DNA of 64,000 nucleotides, from assembly GCF_036320965.1 (NCBI RefSeq), contig NC_092281.1, forward strand, positions 9,085,392 through 9,149,391, in the 5' to 3' direction. Below, piece after piece: positions 59,373 to 64,000 of the stretch. The DNA is from Panulirus ornatus. Lineage: Eukaryota > Arthropoda > Malacostraca > Decapoda > Palinuridae. The notes beneath the pieces were generated by a model. That model saw only the letters and a program-made list of their open reading frames with translations, did no database searches and was not told where the DNA came from. Position 1 is the first letter of the stretch. Every line of letters starts with the position of its first letter. The translations under genes were made by a program, and so were the position numbers.

Positions 59373-59828
59373 GGGTCTTGAATCCAACTAGTCACGACCA
59401 TCTGCTGACCTCCATCCACCCCACGTAGCTGGTGATAGCACACCACCTGGCGGGGTCATGCAGACCTTAGCACCAGCAATCAACATCTATACAAAGTCTG
59501 GGAACACCAGCAGAGATGTTACTGGTCTACTGGTATTGTACAAATGGTCTCTCCTACTGGAAGGGAACTGATGCCTCAAATCCCTAGATAAATTGAGTTA
59601 CTAAGTATCTCAATGACTGAGGTAAAATGTAAAGGATTATTCATTGATTTCTAAGAGTAATATGATTACTCGTATAAGAAAGGAGGCTAGAAATGTGAAC
59701 TAAAAGGGGAAAAAGTAATAGTTCGTGAGGGATTGTAGAGCAAAATTCCATTCTGAATAGCAAATGAGAAGTGAACTTTTACTGATATTGAAGGAAAACA
59801 TTTTAGTTTTATTCCACAGCTTGATGTT
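59373..59828. other. No gene seen
   Basis: Unique sequence. Confidence 0.5.
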
Positions 59829-59853
59829 GGGGGGGGGGGGGGGGGGGGGGGGG
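59829..59853. repeat. G25 homopolymer
   Basis: Twenty-five consecutive G residues between TTGATGTT and TTGTG. The only long poly-G run in the window. Confidence 0.9.
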
Positions 59854-61416
59854 TTGTGATAGATAGTGGAAAATTCGTTCAAATGTGAGAGGAAAGAATT
59901 TTCATGAGACTTTTTGAATATTCTGACAAAGGTGGTACTAAAAACAGTCTTTTGTATTTTGCTAGTGAGTGTATAAGATCTTTAATGGAAGGAGAGATGA
60001 GTGATCGCGAATTGTTTAATTACATTGCGGGAAATCGTTGTGTTTGCGTAGATTAGCTACCCAGTTTGGTGGTATAGAGAGGGCGAAGAGAATCCTGCAG
60101 GAACACTAGTGCAAAGTCGAGCAGGAGGACTGCAAGAAAACATTGAGTAAATTGGATTCAGAAGGATCGTATCGAGACGCTGCAATCAAGCAGGTGGACG
60201 CTCCTCAGGAGGAGTAAAACTAATTAAGAACGTAGACACGTCTGTTTTCACCTCTCGCAAGCTTTCGATAGATTTATCGCCTACCAGAGCCATCAGCTGA
60301 CAGTCCTCAAGGGAAGTATTAACCGCAGACGGTGATGCATGGTGAGGAACGGCCAACAAATTTCACTTTGGTCTGTATAGCGAGACGTTCATACCTATAC
60401 AGCAGTCTGTTTCTTGCCTTCTCATCTTTCATTAGGGGAGTAGCAACTCAAATTTATTTCCACATATATCATATATTTAGGAATGTTACAATTCTCAAAC
60501 ACACCGAGTTTCAGTAAATCCCAGATAACCACAAAATTCTTCTCTGTGAAGATTAACTAAAGTGTTGCGTATCTGACTGAAAGTCCACAATCAGTGTCCT
60601 TCGGCGACCGGCGTATCCGAATTCCTCTCAACGCTTGGAAATATATCTTCCTTTTTCTTCCGGCTCTCCTCGACTTAACTGCTGATTCTCGACGCTTTAT
60701 TTTATCTTTTTTTTGCATTCTGTGGCTATTTCGCGTGATGCTTACGACAAATAATAAGACAGTGAAAATATATCAGTACAAGAAAAAAACAGTTGAGAAA
60801 ATACCATCGACTGTTTGAGGGTCATTAAAGTATTTCATTAAGTCTCGTCCAATGTAATGTGTCTACTGAGGCAGTGGTTGTCGTCTTGGTGTTGGCGGTG
60901 TTGGAGACAATGGACAGAGCAATGGTGGCTGAAGGTGGTGTTAACAAACAATCTTAAGAACAATAGTTGCAATGTTACTTAATTTTTTTAGCTGGTGGTG
61001 ATGATCTATGCCTACGTGATATCAATTTTTCCACCCTTCTGATGTTACTAATGGTCGTATTGATTTGCAATTACAGTAATGATTTACAGGTTAATGATTG
61101 TGTTATTAGGCAGCATTATCACTTAGACTGATGATGGTTGGAATGGGACACTGTGGTTGAGTATTGAAGGTGTGAAATTTTGGACGATCAACAATGGCGT
61201 CATTTCTTTAGCTGTTTGGGTAAATGGTGATTAAGGCCTTGGACATCAATAAGGGTGGGAAAGGGGATGGGAAATTCTTGTTTTGACATCAATTTTGCGA
61301 GACGAATGTAAAATTCTACTTACAGAGGCACAGTGGGAAGACACACTCAGGACTTGGCTTTTTGTACAACCTCCTTCATTAGAAACGTGTAAGATATCTA
61401 CTAATATATACCAAAC

Positions 61417-61420
<4 letters not shown>
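59854..61420. other. No gene seen
   Basis: 1.6 kb of unique sequence without long microsatellites. GGTGGT-like words recur loosely at 60870-61010. Short frames only. Confidence 0.5.

Positions 61421-61483
<63 letters not shown>
61421..61483. repeat. (GA)31 microsatellite
   Basis: Pure GA run. Confidence 0.97.
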
Positions 61484-61485
<2 letters not shown>

Positions 61486-61902
61486 CAGCGCGTTTCTGTG
61501 TAATATACATTTCCTTTTTAATCTAATTAAGGAGTTTAATGTAATTATACTCGACAGTGGAAAAACATTACCAAATTGTCCTTCATGTTTTGATGTAATT
61601 CTATGTAACTGCTGAGTACACAGGGAGCTTAAGCGTTTAATACCAGTGGAAAACCTTTAATAACCACCTTAAAGCTTTGTGTGCTCAACAGCATGACAGT
61701 TAATTGAATTTAAATTCCCTCTCGTTACGTTACTTAATTTAGGAGGACAATCCCTTTTTGGACGCTGCGTTACAGAACCTAAGCTCAAAGCATCTAATGC
61801 CATATTACAAGTTCTGCTTGTAATGAAACTCCGTAATTGTATTTTCCACTTGGTGATTCATGGTGTTGTGGGGAAAGGATGGATCTGACCTGGCATCTTT
61901 AT

Positions 61903-61904
<2 letters not shown>
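61484..61904. other. No gene seen
   Basis: Unique sequence. Confidence 0.5.

Positions 61905-61964
<60 letters not shown>
61905..61964. repeat. (CT)30 microsatellite
   Basis: Pure CT run. It forms an inverted pair with the GA tract at 61421. Confidence 0.97.
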
Positions 61965-61967
<3 letters not shown>

Positions 61968-63154
61968 CTAGGATCCCTGTAAGAGGCTATCAAACATGCA
62001 TTTTAAACAATAGTCGGCCTAGTCCACGCGGGTCCCTAGGATCACATGAAGAAGCCGCCAGATAACAGACGTCTGTATGAAAGATCTTTGTGTTCACGGG
62101 GGCAACGTCATGCATCATGGGTTGAGAGAGTTCGTCTTTGGCATAAACTGCAACATACAGGTTTCCCCGGGTGTGTCTAGGGAGTGTTGGTGCTAGGTTT
62201 GAGAATCCGTATGCTAGAATATCACAAAAGTTCTCGGCAATTGGTCGCTCGTTTCATACGTTCATGATCATGTATGCTGTATTCACAAAACTTACTGGTA
62301 TTCCGTAAATTCTGGAATATAAATTCAGGTTCATATCACTAACAGTGCTTCGCAACTGGACATGTAGATTAGCAAGTGGAATGAATATTTTTTGATAGAT
62401 ACATATGATTGCTCGTTAGCCCCTCTGTAACATGCCTGTCCAAATCCATCAAAGACTTTTAGTGATATCTGAAAATACTTAATGAACAATTTTGCTAAAA
62501 AACATAAAAAAAAAAGATGGATAATAATCCAGTTGAGATGATGAGGTAAACTCACTATGTGTTCATTAGGAAGATGAGGGGGAATACGACTTCACTACAG
62601 ACATATCTAATTCAGACACGTTCTCACACTACAGCTCAGTCAAGGTATAAAAACCCATGTAGCGAATTTGCAGGTGATCACTCCAAGCGGGGGAGGTTTA
62701 TAGGATATAAAACAGCAGGCGACAAACAGATCGACATCCATTTTATTTTCAGGGATACGACAGTTTCCAAATATAGTTTGCAGGTTATCGCTTAATTGCA
62801 AGGTTCTAGGCGCTTACCTCCGCTACTGGGGGGAAACGAGTGAAGATTTGTTTTCATGAAAAACAAACATAATTATCCACCCAACCTCACGTCACAATGG
62901 AGAAAGAACGGCTCTTAACTATGACGCAGGTCGTTATGTATTAGATGGAAGTCATTAACCGAAGGGTTAATTGCAAATGACTCTCCCTTAATGTGTTTGT
63001 GGTGTATCAGAAAATATTACGTTGATCACCGAATCGAGTACGGTAATGACCCATGGGTTAGGGGACAAAGCAGAATATACTTATCTGAAACACATTCAGC
63101 ACAATATGATCATCACTCATGATGCAGCCACATATGTATTCTCAAACAAATGAA

Positions 63155-63156
<2 letters not shown>
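61965..63156. other. No gene seen
   Basis: Unique sequence. Frames at 62331-62795 are short and unrecognised. Confidence 0.5.

Positions 63157-63204
<48 letters not shown>
63157..63204. repeat. (AC)24 microsatellite
   Basis: Pure AC run. Confidence 0.97.
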
Positions 63205-63206
<2 letters not shown>

Positions 63207-64000
63207 GTATCCATGGGGTAATCATATGTGTGGTGAACGCCTTATCTTATCACTAGAGGGGAAGGAATGAATCTCTTTTGTCCAAGTGATCTATTGATGG
63301 CAGTAATGACGTCTCTGTTTCATTCGCCTGGCTGCAAATATGGAAATTTAACCACATGTGATTTGCATATCATTATCAATTGCTTCTGCTCAAGTTGATT
63401 AAAACCGTATCTCTTGCAAATTAAGATTCGTAACTTTAACTCCGTTTGGATAAAAGAAAACTTTCCTTAATCTTTTGGCTATTGTTAATCTTCACTTACA
63501 GCAGTTTGCAGACGGGGTCACGATTCCAAGTTCCTTTGATGAATAGTTCGTACTTATATTGATATTACACAACACCCAACGAGAATTTAGGACGAGTCTT
63601 GGTGGATGGTTGTAATAACATTAATAACAACTCGACACCCTCAATACTTATTGTACTAAACACAAATCTTACGTACAAACAAGAGCCTCCAGCCAGACCA
63701 TGACTAATTTCTCCTATCTTGTGGTATAAGGGTGAGAGAGCTACGACGCTATGCAAATATTGCAGATTGCGAGATCTTGCCCTCTTGACGCCACACTAAA
63801 CTTGCCGTATCGGGCGTTTAAATTCCTAAGTTTATGTCATTAATATTAATGCGCGCATGAAAGCTATAAGTTCAGGAGCATTTGGATCCCCTGAGTCATA
63901 ATCATAATTTGCTGGGTGATAACAACGAGGCCCTTGTCCCAGCCAGTGCCTGGGAGGGTCGCCACTGACGCCTCTATCAAACCAGGTCGACAATGACTTC
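63205..64000. other. No gene seen to the window end
   Basis: Unique AT-rich sequence with no recognised element. Confidence 0.5.

Overview
The window looks like non-coding nuclear DNA from an arthropod, most probably a decapod crustacean. Three things suggest this. There are very many, very long dinucleotide microsatellites, about fifty tracts, mostly (AT)n, (CT)n/(GA)n and (CA)n of 40-90 bp. There is a 5'-truncated non-LTR retrotransposon whose C-terminal protein end and 3' UTR look like an element I remember as abundant in decapods (recollection, not checked). There is also a short interspersed element that I likewise associate with decapods. No bacterial, organellar, rRNA or CRISPR signal was found, and I recognise no host protein-coding gene. 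The longest open frames are either simple-repeat translations or anonymous frames of 90-190 codons with no domain I know, several opening only with a non-ATG start.

Layout. 1-14 kb: tandem repeats at 1-207, 1065-1145, 1570-1760, 2212-2290, 3258-3401 and 12872-13030, a nested hairpin at 1615-1753, and two decayed minisatellite fields (5300-5480 and 9150-10035), all between microsatellites. 14-24 kb: mostly unique sequence with microsatellites. 24.3 kb: a short 3' end of the LINE, running into (AT)n. 24.7-34 kb: minisatellites, ACC-rich DNA, a possible tRNA-like SINE fragment (27.8 kb), a 27-bp acidic-codon minisatellite (28.6 kb), a 25-30-bp minisatellite (29.8 kb) and an old SINE copy (33.2 kb). 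34.5-44 kb: a 15-bp minisatellite, a 25-bp minisatellite (42.66 kb) and a second SINE copy beside (AT)n (43.5 kb). 46.9-49 kb: the densest transposon cluster, with the LINE fragment on the minus strand and two SINE copies head to head as a ~0.5-kb palindrome. 51-64 kb: a decayed LINE 3' end, a 23-bp minisatellite, an interrupted CTG array, a G25 run, and otherwise unique sequence.

The main connecting observation is that the LINE and the SINE share the same 3'-terminal ~40 bp (core CTACCTCGCTAACGCGGG) and both end in, or lie inside, (AT)n tracts. This is what a LINE with a dependent SINE would look like, with (AT)n DNA as tail, landing site or both. A second theme is that several decayed minisatellites recur with recognisably related units at separate loci in the window, so they behave as dispersed families rather than isolated slippage products.
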